Assembly (NCBI GenBank): GCA_012955965.1
Contig: JABBZI010000013.1
Coordinates: 50,120-114,119 of the forward strand
DNA length: 64,000 bases
Reading direction: 5' to 3'
Source: Clostridioides difficile
Lineage (GTDB): Bacteria > Bacillota > Clostridia > Peptostreptococcales > Peptostreptococcaceae
Position numbers and translations under genes: made by a program. Position 1 is the stretch's first letter. Each line of letters starts with the position of its first letter. Below, in pieces: positions 21,120 through 29,783 of this stretch. Under the pieces are notes generated by a model, which saw nothing but the letters and a program-made list of their open reading frames with translations, searched no databases and had not been told where the DNA came from.

Positions 21120-22196
21120 ATGAGCACAAATCATGGAGCTAATTTATATAGTTTATCTAGTAAGTATGGCTTTTCAAAAGAAGAATTTATGGATTTTAGT
21201 TCGAATATAAATCCTTTTGGTACATCAAGTTTAGCCAAACAATACATCGTAAACAATATAGATATGGTATCTATGTATCCTGACCCCGATTACATAGACT
21301 TAAAAACTTCTATATCAAGTTACTGCAAATGTTCTATAGATAATATAGTCCTTGGCAGTGGAGCTACAGAATTAATCTCATCATTCATACATACAATTAA
21401 TCCTAAACAGGCTCTTTTACTTTCCCCTGTATATTCAGAGTATGAAAAAGAGCTATCTAAAATTAATTGTTCTATAGATAAATATTTTTCCAAAGAAGAA
21501 GATAATTTTAACATAAATTTAGAAAATCTTATAGAAACTATTAACTCTAAAAATTATGATTTGGTTATAATCTGCAATCCTAGTAACCCTACTGGATTTG
21601 CATTTACTAAAATAGAAGTGAGAGAAATTTTAAAAAATACAGATTCTTTTTTGATGATTGATGAGACTTATGTAGAGTTTACTGATACAGACATATACTC
21701 TTGTACTCAATTAGTTGATGATTATTCTAATTTATTTGTTATAAGAGGTACATCAAAGTTTTTTTCAACACCAGGCATAAGACTTGGATATGGACTTATA
21801 TCTAACACTAATATTAAAAATGAAATAAATAAAAATTTAGATTTATGGAATATAAATATAATAGCTTCCAAAATGGGAGAAATCATGTTTAGTGATTCAA
21901 ATTTTATATCAAGCACTATTTCTTTAATGAATACTGAAAGAGATTATTTACTTAAAGAACTTAAAGCCATAAAGAACTTAAATGTGTATGATACTAAAGG
22001 TAATTTCATATTGTGTAAAATCAAAACAAAGGAATTTACGGCTAAATCACTTCGTGACATGCTAATTCCTCAAAAAATAATAATAAGAGATTGCTATTCA
22101 TTTGAAGGTTTAGATGAATATTTCTTTAGAGTATGTATACTAAAACCTAAGGAAAACAAATTGTTAATATCATCTCTTAAATCAATTTTCAAATAG
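21120..22196 (+). CDS. PLP-dependent aminotransferase, HisC/CobD-like
   Basis: The product is 358 residues from ATG 21120 behind TTGGAGG; an earlier in-frame start would cross that site. Class I/II aminotransferase features are present: NHGANLYSLS at the N-terminus (as in threonine-phosphate decarboxylase CobD), SNINPFG, CNPSNPTGF, IDETYVEF, and the PLP lysine in TSKFFSTPGIRLGY near residue 220. CobD and HisC cannot be separated confidently by eye; the HGAN start favours CobD. No cobalamin or histidine genes are nearby, so the true substrate is uncertain. It is a single-gene unit between its upstream promoter region and a palindromic terminator. Confidence 0.8.
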   Translation: MSTNHGANLYSLSSKYGFSKEEFMDFSSNINPFGTSSLAKQYIVNNIDMVSMYPDPDYIDLKTSISSYCKCSIDNIVLGSGATELISSFIHTINPKQALLLSPVYSEYEKELSKINCSIDKYFSKEEDNFNINLENLIETINSKNYDLVIICNPSNPTGFAFTKIEVREILKNTDSFLMIDETYVEFTDTDIYSCTQLVDDYSNLFVIRGTSKFFSTPGIRLGYGLISNTNIKNEINKNLDLWNINIIASKMGEIMFSDSNFISSTISLMNTERDYLLKELKAIKNLNVYDTKGNFILCKIKTKEFTAKSLRDMLIPQKIIIRDCYSFEGLDEYFFRVCILKPKENKLLISSLKSIFK

Positions 22197-22231
22197 AAAA
22201 ATCACTTTATTTTTTAACTCTATATAATATA

Positions 22232-22269
22232 AAAAATGAGTTATCTCGTATACGAGATAACTCATTTTT
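22232..22269. terminator. Bidirectional terminator between aminotransferase and symporter genes
   Basis: A perfect palindrome, arms AAAAATGAGTTATCTCGTA and its complement, centred at 22250-22251, ends in T-tracts on both strands between two convergent genes. Confidence 0.9.
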
Positions 22270-22282
22270 ATTTATTAACAAA

Positions 22283-23491
22283 CTAAGCACTTTGCTTTTC
22301 TTTTTTTCCTTTTTTACTCATTCCATCATTTATTTTATCAACAACTGCTGCTATTGCATTATCTCCTGATACATTGCATGCTGTACCAAAACTGTCTTGA
22401 GTTAAGTATAAGGCTATCATTAAGCTCGCAAGACCACCATCTGATGGTATTCCAACCATTGGTAAGAAAGGAAGTGCACTCATTATAGCTCCCCCTGGTG
22501 CTCCTGGTGCTGCAACCATTGCTATACCTAACATTGCAATATAAGGGAATAATACACCTATTCCATGTGGCATACCATTCATCATTAAAACTGCTGTTGT
22601 GAATCCTGTTATTGATATCATACTACCTGATAAATGTATTGTTGCACAAAGAGGCACAACAAATTCTCTGATTTGCTTACTTACTCCGTTTTTTTCTGCA
22701 CAACCAACGTTAACTGGTATAGTTGCTGCTGAAGATTGAGTACCTATAGCTGTTAAATATCCAGGTACTTGATTTTTTAACATTTTTACTGGATTTTTTC
22801 CTGAAAACATTCCTGATGCTGTAAATTGACATGCCATATATACAAAATGTAAAGGTATTACCACCAAATATACTTTCCAGAATACCCCTAATATTGTCCA
22901 TACTTGCCCTGCTATAGTTATATTTGCAAAAGTTCCTGCTATGTATAAAGGTAATAAAGGTATAATTACTGTTGACAACGTTTTCGTTACAATCTCTTGG
23001 AATTCTTGGAAGAATTTAAATAAAACTTCTCCTTTTCCATGATTTCTTAAAGCTGATATTCCAAGTCCCATTACAAATGCAAACACAATTGCTGCTGTTA
23101 CATCCACCATAGGCTCTAATGGAATAGTGAAGATTGGAGCTAACATTCCCGCTTCTGGGTCTCCAATTTGACTTGCTACACTTGCATCAATAAAATTTGG
23201 GAAAATTAGCATAGATACTGCAAATGATAATAATCCAGCAATTAGAGTAGAACCATATGCTATTGCTGTAGTTATTCCTAATAATTTTCCTGCTCCTGTT
23301 GCTAAATCTGCTATACCTGCTGTTACAAACCCTATAATTATAAATGGTATGACAAACTTTAGGAATGCTGAGAATAGAGTACTAACTGTTACTAATATTT
23401 GTACAAGTATTTCTGGTGCATAACTTCCGATTAAAATACCGACTATGATACCGATGATTAGTTTGGGCACTAAACCTATTTTTTTCTTCAT
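22283..23491 (-). CDS. Dicarboxylate/amino acid:cation symporter (DAACS family)
   Basis: The product is 402 residues. ATG 23491 is chosen because GGAGGG stands directly upstream; longer frames begin before it. It is polytopic with the family hallmarks: serine-rich re-entrant loop TAIGTQSSAATIPVN, the LSGSMISITGF segment, APGAPGGAIMSALPF and a C-terminal DNAIAAVVDK substrate-binding segment. Relatives carry glutamate, aspartate, serine or threonine with Na+ or H+. The specificity-giving arginine in the last helix of acidic amino-acid carriers is not evident, so a neutral amino acid (SstT-like) is possible. It is a single-gene unit. Confidence 0.88.
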   Translation of the reverse strand: MKKKIGLVPKLIIGIIVGILIGSYAPEILVQILVTVSTLFSAFLKFVIPFIIIGFVTAGIADLATGAGKLLGITTAIAYGSTLIAGLLSFAVSMLIFPNFIDASVASQIGDPEAGMLAPIFTIPLEPMVDVTAAIVFAFVMGLGISALRNHGKGEVLFKFFQEFQEIVTKTLSTVIIPLLPLYIAGTFANITIAGQVWTILGVFWKVYLVVIPLHFVYMACQFTASGMFSGKNPVKMLKNQVPGYLTAIGTQSSAATIPVNVGCAEKNGVSKQIREFVVPLCATIHLSGSMISITGFTTAVLMMNGMPHGIGVLFPYIAMLGIAMVAAPGAPGGAIMSALPFLPMVGIPSDGGLASLMIALYLTQDSFGTACNVSGDNAIAAVVDKINDGMSKKGKKEKQSA

Positions 23492-23630
23492 AATATTTAC
23501 CCTCCATAATTTTTTTAAATTAAGCATTCTTGTACATTGAATACTTAGCTAAATATTGGATATCCACTTATTATGATAATAGAGTTTTACCTCTCCGTCA
23601 ACAATTTAACCATTTTTTGTTAATAAAAAA

Positions 23631-23659
23631 AAGAATAACATATATAAATTGTTATTCTT
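23631..23659. terminator. Terminator overlapping the end of the DUF1232 gene
   Basis: Arms AAGAATAACA (23631-23640) and TGTTATTCTT (23650-23659) surround a nine-base loop. On the minus strand the stem is followed by TTTTTTTATT. The right arm overlaps the stop codon region of the DUF1232 gene. Confidence 0.75.
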
Positions 23660-24041
23660 CTTCATCTTTTATAGAAAATTCTACATTTTCAATTATATTT
23701 GAATGTTTATCCTTTTTGGTAATATTTCTATATCTATTAATTTCTTCATTCACAATACCTATACTCCAAATTAATACTATAATATCGTCTATAAATCCAA
23801 ATGCTCCAGTAAGCATCTCTGGGATTATATCAATACCAGATACAAAGTACGATATAGTAAAAATTAAAACAGAAACTACTTTTACTTTATAAACTATATT
23901 GATTCTTTTATCAGTCATAAAATCAGGTAGTTTAAGTAAATCAAATATAAAAAGCAAACCAAATTTAGAATTTTTAAATCTCACTAAAATTTTTTTTAAA
24001 AAATCTAAAATTATATTAACCACTCTTTTTAGAAATTCCAT
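23652..24041 (-). CDS. DUF1232 (YkvA-like) membrane protein
   Basis: The product is 129 residues. ATG 24041 is eight bases after GAGG, which makes the upstream GTG unlikely. The core ISYFVSGIDIIPEM...GFIDDIIVLIWSIGIV is the DUF1232 signature: a short membrane-associated segment with the PxDxIP and DD motifs. The N-terminus is basic (LKKILVRFKN) and the C-terminus hydrophilic and acidic. Function is unknown in the whole family. It is a single-gene unit. Confidence 0.85.
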   Translation of the reverse strand: MEFLKRVVNIILDFLKKILVRFKNSKFGLLFIFDLLKLPDFMTDKRINIVYKVKVVSVLIFTISYFVSGIDIIPEMLTGAFGFIDDIIVLIWSIGIVNEEINRYRNITKKDKHSNIIENVEFSIKDEEE

Positions 24042-24144
24042 ATTTATCACCTCTTATAATTATAGGTTATTCTACATTATAACCGATATAATTAATTTGA
24101 TGAGTATATTATATATAAATTTTATCAACTAGTATATATTCAAA

Positions 24145-25146
24145 TTATAACAATTCAATTCCTGCACTACTACAATTTTTAATCATATCTTGTGGCCATA
24201 CTCCAACCTGTACTTCTCCTATATGTGCCTTTTGTAAGAAATACATACATATTCTTGACTGACCAATACCTCCACCAATTGTATATGGAAGTTCACCATT
24301 TAATAGCATCTTATGATAATCAAACTCTTTTCTCTCTTCACATCCAGCAAGTTTTAATTGTCTCTCAAGAGATTCTCCATCAACTCTAATTCCCATTGAA
24401 GACAACTCTAGTGCAGAATCTAAAATAGGGTTATAAAATAATATATCTCCATTCAATTCCCAATCATCATAATCAGGGCTTCTTCCATCATGTTTTTCTC
24501 CTGATATTAGAGTTTTTCCTATTTGAGTTATAAATATAGCTTTCTTGTCTTTTACAATTTTATCTTCTCTTTCCTTTGGAGATAATTCTGGATACATATC
24601 TTCTAACTCTTGTGATGTTATAAAAGTTATTTCTTCTGGCAATATTTCTTTTATTCCTTCATACATACTACATACAAATATTTCAGTATCCTTAAATACT
24701 CCATATAGTCTTTTTACAACATCTTTTAAAGTTTTTTCATTTCTACTACTTTTATCTATCACCAATTCCCAATCCCATTGGTCTACATAAAGAGAATGTA
24801 TGTTATCTAATTCTTCGTTTTTTCTTATAGCATTCATATCTGTATATAAACCACTGCCAACTTCAAAACCATATTTTTTAAGGGCTAATCTCTTCCATTT
24901 TGCAAGTGATTGAACAATTTCTGCATTTTTATTCATAAATGGTATATCAAAACTTACAGCCTTTTCTCCATTTAAATTATCATTTGCACCAGTCTCAGGT
25001 AACACAAATAATGGAGAAGAAACTCTTATTAGATTTAATTCATTACTCAATCTCATTTCAAAAAAATCTTTTAATTTTTTTATAGCTACTTGTGTATCAA
25101 TTACATTCAAACTGCTTTTATAATTTTTTGGTATTATTGTACTCAT
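24145..25146 (-). CDS. asnA: Aspartate-ammonia ligase (asparagine synthetase A)
   Basis: The product is 333 residues, matching AsnA, a class II aminoacyl-tRNA-synthetase-like enzyme. Motifs include RVSSPLFV, GLYTDMNAIRKNEELDN, VDQWDWE and the C-terminal GGGIGQSRICMYFL motif 3. It makes asparagine from aspartate, ammonia and ATP in the cytoplasm. GGGAGTG precedes ATG 25146. An asparagine-type T-box leader lies directly upstream, so expression rises when tRNA-Asn is uncharged. Confidence 0.96.
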   Translation of the reverse strand: MSTIIPKNYKSSLNVIDTQVAIKKLKDFFEMRLSNELNLIRVSSPLFVLPETGANDNLNGEKAVSFDIPFMNKNAEIVQSLAKWKRLALKKYGFEVGSGLYTDMNAIRKNEELDNIHSLYVDQWDWELVIDKSSRNEKTLKDVVKRLYGVFKDTEIFVCSMYEGIKEILPEEITFITSQELEDMYPELSPKEREDKIVKDKKAIFITQIGKTLISGEKHDGRSPDYDDWELNGDILFYNPILDSALELSSMGIRVDGESLERQLKLAGCEERKEFDYHKMLLNGELPYTIGGGIGQSRICMYFLQKAHIGEVQVGVWPQDMIKNCSSAGIELL

Positions 25147-25182
25147 ATTATTTCACTCCCTATATTTATATATTTTTCCATT

Positions 25183-25510
25183 AAAAAAACCTTTCATCCC
25201 TATATAAAAGGGACGAAAGGTTGTCTTTCCGCGGTACCACCCTGATTAGTTTAAAATAAATTTAAACCCAGCTCATAATGTACAGATATTACTCGATACA
25301 TCCCAATCTGATAACGGTTTGGTTCCGACTAAGCCTACTATTTTAAAATTTCGGTTAGCAACTCCAGGATGTTCTTCATTATAGACTTCATATTGGTCTC
25401 ACACCATCACCAACTCGCTTTAACTACATTCTATAACTACTCTTCCTTTCAAAGTCTTTAAGAATTTAATCTAATAAAATTTCACTCTCTTATGTTTTCT
25501 ATTTATTCAT
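25183..25510 (-). ncRNA. T-box leader of asnA, AAC (Asn) specifier
   Basis: The conserved T-box element AGGGTGGTACCGCGG is on the minus strand at about 25229-25243. Downstream is a strong terminator with 13-base arms (about 25189-25222) followed by T7. Upstream is a Stem I region containing GGTGATGGTGTGAGACC, and a specifier-loop-like GAAGAACATCC in which AAC (complement of 25371-25373) would be the asparagine codon. Uncharged tRNA-Asn would stabilise the antiterminator and allow asnA transcription. The specifier assignment is by eye but fits the gene. Confidence 0.92.
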
Positions 25511-25516
25511 AATAGT

Positions 25517-25545
25517 ATGATAAGTGATTAGTTAAAATTTGTCAA
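25517..25545 (-). promoter_or_regulatory. Promoter of the asnA T-box transcript
   Basis: TTGACA (complement of 25540-25545), a 17-bp spacer and TATCAT (complement of 25517-25522) give a near-consensus vegetative promoter, with a start site expected near 25510. Confidence 0.85.
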
Positions 25546-25593
25546 GTTTAATATTTTTTTATTTTTCTACACTCTATAACTTTTTACCTATAC

Positions 25594-26784
25594 TTATAAA
25601 TTTTCAAATGTAACCTTTAATCTATCCATACATTCTTTTAATAAAGACTGTGGGCATGCTACATTTATTCTTTCAAATCCTATTCCTTGTTTTCCAAATA
25701 TATAGCCTTCATCAAATAATACATTAGCTTTCTTAAACATTAAATCTTCAAGTTCTATTTCATTCAATCCATAGGCAGTAAAATCTAACCATGCTAAATA
25801 TGTTCCTTCTGGATAAACAAGTTTTACTTTTGGTAAATTTTCTTTTAAGTATTCATCAATAAATTTTATATTATTATCTAAATATTCATTCAATTCATCA
25901 ACCCAATCTTCGCTTTCATTATATGCTGCTATAGTAGCTACAATAGCAAAAGGATTTGGTGAAGTTCCAACTCCAACAGCTGTGACTTCTTCTTGATATT
26001 TCTTTTTTAATTCATTATTATTCACTATTATATTGGATAATTGCATTCCAGCTAGATTAAACGTTTTACTTGGTGCTATACATGTAACTATCTTATCTTT
26101 GTACTCTGGGCATAATGATTGTAAAGGTGTATGTTTAAATCCTTTTCTAATTAAGTCAGAATGTATTTCATCAGCTATTATCCATAAGTCATATTTTTTA
26201 CATATTTCTACAACCTTTTTTAATTCTTCTTCTCTCCATACTCTTCCAACTGGATTGTGAGGACTACAAAGTATAAGTACTTTATTACTACTACACTTAG
26301 CCTTTTCTTCTAAATCAGCATAATCCATTCTATATGTCCCATTCTCATATATAAGAGGATTGTTTACAACTTCTCTACTATTACTTTTTATCTTGGCTTC
26401 AAATGGATAATACACTGGTTTTTGAACTATTACACCTTCATTGGAATCTGTTAATATTCTTACTAAAATAGCAACCGCTGGTACAACTCCTGGGCTAAAA
26501 ATAATATCTTTTCTATTTATTTCCCAGTTAAATCTTCTTTTATACCAACCACAAACTGCATTAAAGTATTTCTCACTATCATTAGAGCTATATCCAAATA
26601 TTTTGTGGTCAACTTTTTTATGTAATGCTTCTATTATTGGCTCTGCACATTCGAAATCCATATCTGCAATCCAAAAAGGTAAACCATTTTTTTGAGCTTT
26701 TGGTGAACAATTAGTTCTAAAATCCCATTTTACACAATCTGTCCCTACTCTATCTATTACTCGGTCAAAATTATATTTACTCAT
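25594..26784 (-). CDS. patB: MalY/PatB-family PLP enzyme (probable cystathionine beta-lyase)
   Basis: The product is 396 residues from ATG 26784 behind GGAGGAG. The N-terminus, NFDRVIDRVGTDCVKWD and PFWIADMDFE, is distinctive of the MalY/PatB subgroup of class I/II aminotransferase-fold C-S lyases. LCSPHNPVGRVW and the PLP lysine in APSKTFNLAGMQLSN (about residue 236) are intact. These enzymes cleave cystathionine or cysteine to pyruvate, ammonia and a thiol; some act in maltose-regulon control. No sulfur or maltose genes are adjacent, so the exact role is open. Confidence 0.86.
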   Translation of the reverse strand: MSKYNFDRVIDRVGTDCVKWDFRTNCSPKAQKNGLPFWIADMDFECAEPIIEALHKKVDHKIFGYSSNDSEKYFNAVCGWYKRRFNWEINRKDIIFSPGVVPAVAILVRILTDSNEGVIVQKPVYYPFEAKIKSNSREVVNNPLIYENGTYRMDYADLEEKAKCSSNKVLILCSPHNPVGRVWREEELKKVVEICKKYDLWIIADEIHSDLIRKGFKHTPLQSLCPEYKDKIVTCIAPSKTFNLAGMQLSNIIVNNNELKKKYQEEVTAVGVGTSPNPFAIVATIAAYNESEDWVDELNEYLDNNIKFIDEYLKENLPKVKLVYPEGTYLAWLDFTAYGLNEIELEDLMFKKANVLFDEGYIFGKQGIGFERINVACPQSLLKECMDRLKVTFENL

Positions 26785-26970
26785 TTTACTCCTCCTAAAA
26801 ATACAAATTTTATAATTATTTAAGTATATAACTAGATGTAATTTGGTGTTATTTTACAATTCTACATATTATAATAGTAACACTTTTTTGTCCAATAGAT
26901 TTAAAATATACTTATTTTTATCGTTATAGTTTTTTTCAATGTTGTAAAAACAGTTTCACTATATTAAAAC

Positions 26971-27015
26971 AAGATTGCTCATATTAATTATATTTCAACT
27001 GACATAAGCAATCTT
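26971..27015 (-). terminator. Terminator after the M20 amidohydrolase operon
   Basis: Arms AAGATTGCT and AGCAATCTT are 27 bases apart, followed on the minus strand by TGTTTTAAT. The T-tract is moderate. It closes the yjiH-yjiG-amidohydrolase operon. Confidence 0.6.
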
Positions 27016-27061
27016 TTCTATAACTTCTAAATTTGTAAATGTAGAATCATTAGTTTAGATA

Positions 27062-28183
27062 TTACCCCAATCTCTTTTCAACTAATCTACACCATATATC
27101 AACTCCATATTCCAAAGCTTTTGTATCAAATGTCACATTTGGATTGTGAAATCCTGGTGTAGCATCAGCTCCCAATCCAATATATGTAGTTTTACATTTT
27201 AGTTTTTGTGTATAGTAGTGAAAATCTTCTCCACCAGAATTCTTAAATATACCTATAGACGCATCTTCTCCCAATACATCTTTTATAGTTTCTTCAGCCA
27301 AGCTAACAAGTTCTTCATCAAATTCTGCTGCTGGTACTCCATCCTTTGAAATTAACATAGCTTCTGCATTTATAGAATTTGCAGCAGTTTTTATAGCATG
27401 TATGGCTTTTTCTTTTAATTCTGCTATTATCTCATTACTTTCTGCTCTTATATCTAAAGCCATAAATGCTTCATCTGGTATATTATTATATGTTTCTCCT
27501 TTAACTGATATATTTGTTACTTTTATTGAATTTGGTATAGCTGGATTTACTCTTATTGCATTTATTGCATTTACTGCTAAACAGACCGCATCTACTGCAT
27601 TTACTCCCAAGTGTGGTTTAGAGCCATGACAAGTAACACCTTTAATCGTAAACTCCATTATGCAACTAGCACAATGATACATTGCAGGTATTGCCTTTCC
27701 CAATCTACAATCTTGTCCAGGTCTTAAATGCATACCCACCATTTCTTCCACATCATCCAACAAGCCAGAATCAATTACTCTTAATGCCCCATATAGCTTT
27801 TCTTCTGCTGGTTGAAAAAGTATTTTTAAGGTTCCTCTATTTACTAGATTTCTTTCTTTTATTAACTTCGCAGCTGTTAAAAGCATCGAAGTATGACCAT
27901 CATGCCCACAAGCATGTATCATTTTCTTTTCTCCATCTATTATAAATTCCAGTGCATCCATATCTGCTCTTATAGCAAATACTGGCCCTTCTTTTTTCGA
28001 ATCTATAGTTACTATAATACCAGTTCCTGCAATACCTTTATGAATATTTTCAAAACCCATTTTTTCAAGTTCTTTTAAAACAAATTCAGATGTCTTATAT
28101 TCTTCAAATCCTTTTTCTGGTATAGTATGTAAATAATCATACACACTATGTACATACTCAATATAATTTTTATTAGTTTCCAT
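27062..28183 (-). CDS. M20D-family amidohydrolase (N-acyl amino acid or dipeptide hydrolase)
   Basis: The product is 373 residues from ATG 28183 behind AAGGAGGAA. Binuclear-metal motifs are present: IRADMDALEF (about residue 70), IHACGHDGHTSMLL (about 92), PAEE (about 128), MHLRPG and the C-terminal GGEDFHYYTQK. The family includes aminoacylases, N-acetyl-diaminopimelate deacetylase and indole-acetyl-amino-acid hydrolases. It is the third gene of a sigma-54-type operon behind two YjiH/YjiG-like membrane proteins. E. coli yjiG-yjiH adjoin the isoaspartyl dipeptidase gene iadA, so uptake plus hydrolysis of an amide-linked amino-acid compound is a reasonable inference. Confidence 0.87.
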   Translation of the reverse strand: METNKNYIEYVHSVYDYLHTIPEKGFEEYKTSEFVLKELEKMGFENIHKGIAGTGIIVTIDSKKEGPVFAIRADMDALEFIIDGEKKMIHACGHDGHTSMLLTAAKLIKERNLVNRGTLKILFQPAEEKLYGALRVIDSGLLDDVEEMVGMHLRPGQDCRLGKAIPAMYHCASCIMEFTIKGVTCHGSKPHLGVNAVDAVCLAVNAINAIRVNPAIPNSIKVTNISVKGETYNNIPDEAFMALDIRAESNEIIAELKEKAIHAIKTAANSINAEAMLISKDGVPAAEFDEELVSLAEETIKDVLGEDASIGIFKNSGGEDFHYYTQKLKCKTTYIGLGADATPGFHNPNVTFDTKALEYGVDIWCRLVEKRLG

Positions 28184-28243
28184 AATATAATTCCTCCTTA
28201 GAATGTAAATCTTATATTTATATTAAATTTTTATTATAACTAC

Positions 28244-28729
28244 CTATACTACGAAATAATTCATTATGAGCATTGCAATACAACCGTTTAAAGTTGCTAT
28301 CACAAACATATGTGGATAATATTTTGTCTTTAATTCAGCAGTTCCTAAGAGTCTACCCATAAATTGTATCTGGGCACCTGAAAGCAATAGCATTGGTAAA
28401 AGAATTGCAACATGTGCTTGGCTTATCTGACCTGCTGTAAACAGACCTGCTATTACTCCAGACGCTCCCCCCATTGATATAAATATTGTCATTATTGCAG
28501 TCGCCGCAACACCTGGAAGTCCAAATATACTCATTACAGGTGTAAATATTGTTCCTATCACATCCAAAAGACCTGTTAAATTAAATATAGAAATTATAGC
28601 AAAACCAAAGATAACATTTGGAGCCATTGAATTTGTACTTATTTGAAATCCATTTCTAGCCCCTCCAATAAATGCGTCTATCACATTCCCTTTTTTAACC
28701 CTTACTTCTTTTTTTGCTACCTCACTCAT
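28244..28729 (-). CDS. yjiG: YjiG-like nucleoside-recognition (Gate) domain membrane protein
   Basis: The product is 161 residues. ATG 28729 has AGGAGGAAGC upstream; the longer frame would start inside the preceding gene. It consists of several hydrophobic helices with the Gate-domain style segments NSMAPNVIFGFAII, TIFISMGGASGVIAGLF and MLLLSGAQIQFMGRLLG. It matches YjiG, partner of YjiH. Only one base separates it from the yjiH-like stop codon, so the two are coupled and probably form one membrane complex, likely a transporter. Substrate unknown. Confidence 0.82.
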   Translation of the reverse strand: MSEVAKKEVRVKKGNVIDAFIGGARNGFQISTNSMAPNVIFGFAIISIFNLTGLLDVIGTIFTPVMSIFGLPGVAATAIMTIFISMGGASGVIAGLFTAGQISQAHVAILLPMLLLSGAQIQFMGRLLGTAELKTKYYPHMFVIATLNGCIAMLIMNYFVV

Positions 28730-28730
28730 A

Positions 28731-29399
28731 TTAAGCTTCCTCCTTGTCAAATTTATTTAAATATAGTCTAAGTAAGTTTGCTCCAACAAATTTCATAATT
28801 AATATTAAAGCAAGTGGTATAAATATTGGGACATCTCCGATAAATGGAAACAATGCAGCTCCAGAAGCAAAGAAGTTTGTGATTGCTGATGCACCTGAAA
28901 ATTGAAATGCACAAAACACAGCCTTTTGTTTCTCGTCTATATATCCATCATCTTTAAGTTCTTTAGTCATGGATGCAGCTGCATCAGTAGATTGTAAACT
29001 AGCTATCAAAGTTAATCCTGCAAATCCAGGTAATCCTAATAGTGGTTTTAATAGTGGGCTAAGAAGCTTCTGTGCTGCCTTCATCCCATCCAAATGGTCT
29101 ATAACCCTAACTATTCCTAGTGCAAACATAACAGATGGTATTAGTGTCAAAGCATATAGCCATCCATCTCTAGGACCAGTACCTCCATCACCTCTAAAAT
29201 TTGCAGCTAATGTGCCTACACCATCATTAACTGTTCCTAACGTACCAAAAGAACCCAGTACATTGTTAAAATCCAATACTTTTAATGGACCTGACGCATC
29301 CTTGAATATTCCTGAAAAGAATAGTGCACCCAAGATTAATGCTACATACCCATACCATTTTACTTCTACTTTTTCTGTTGTTGATTCCAATTTGCTCAT
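28731..29399 (-). CDS. yjiH: YjiH-like membrane protein
   Basis: The product is 222 residues from ATG 29399 after AGGAGGGAG. A short hydrophilic N-terminus is followed by membrane helices and family segments (GDGGTGPRDGWLYALTLIPS, LLSPLLKPLLGLPG, STDAAASMTKEL, FSGASAITNFFASGAALFP). These match YjiH, a nucleoside-recognition-domain membrane protein. First gene of an operon with yjiG-like and M20 amidohydrolase genes. Its promoter is of the sigma-54 type at 29450-29467, leaving a leader of about 40 bases. Confidence 0.82.
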   Translation of the reverse strand: MSKLESTTEKVEVKWYGYVALILGALFFSGIFKDASGPLKVLDFNNVLGSFGTLGTVNDGVGTLAANFRGDGGTGPRDGWLYALTLIPSVMFALGIVRVIDHLDGMKAAQKLLSPLLKPLLGLPGFAGLTLIASLQSTDAAASMTKELKDDGYIDEKQKAVFCAFQFSGASAITNFFASGAALFPFIGDVPIFIPLALILIMKFVGANLLRLYLNKFDKEEA

Positions 29400-29449
29400 T
29401 TAAATTCTCCCTCCTGTTTAAATAAAATTTATTAGTATATCTCTTTAAT

Positions 29450-29467
29450 AAGCAAAAGTTATGCCAA
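29450..29467 (-). promoter_or_regulatory. Sigma-54 (-24/-12) promoter of the yjiH-yjiG-amidohydrolase operon
   Basis: The minus strand reads TTGGCATAACTTTTGCTT. The invariant GG (-24) and GC (-12) are separated by exactly ten bases, and the flanks match TTGGCAC-N5-TTGCTT closely. The divergent gene encodes a sigma-54 activator, which strongly supports the call. Confidence 0.88.
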
Positions 29468-29643
29468 TAACTTAATAATAAGGTCTTTATATTCACTTTT
29501 TTATTGTAAATTTATTCCATATAATAAAACACTTATAATTACTAACTTATAAAGTATTTAAATACATTCTTTTCTTTATTGATTATAAAAATACACTTCT
29601 TAATATAAAAACATGCTTTAGTCATTCATCAAAATATATTTAT

Positions 29644-29684
29644 AAAAAGGTTTTTACAGGATAAAATCCTACAAAAACCTTTTT
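29644..29684. repeat. Long inverted repeat in the divergent yjiH/activator region
   Basis: A near-perfect dyad (AAAAAGGTTTTT-AC-AGGAT-AAA-ATCCT-AC-AAAAACCTTTTT) is centred at about 29664, some 190 bp upstream of the sigma-54 promoter. It could be the enhancer site for the activator or, given the T-tract, a terminator of an unrecognised short transcript. Confidence 0.6.
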
Positions 29685-29783
29685 TAATCAAATCTCTAAA
29701 TTTATCATATTATTTGTTGTATAATATAACTTACCTTGTACTTTAAAAAATAAAATAAATACTACTTTGTTAGGAGAAATAAA

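Noticed and set aside
23530..23892. 120-residue plus-strand frame
   Set aside because: It is mostly antisense to the DUF1232 gene and the symporter promoter region, with no family resemblance.
25189..25222. Ordinary gene terminator between patB and asnA
   Set aside because: The hairpin is the T-box expression platform: it is preceded by the conserved T-box sequence and lies in the asnA leader, not after a gene.
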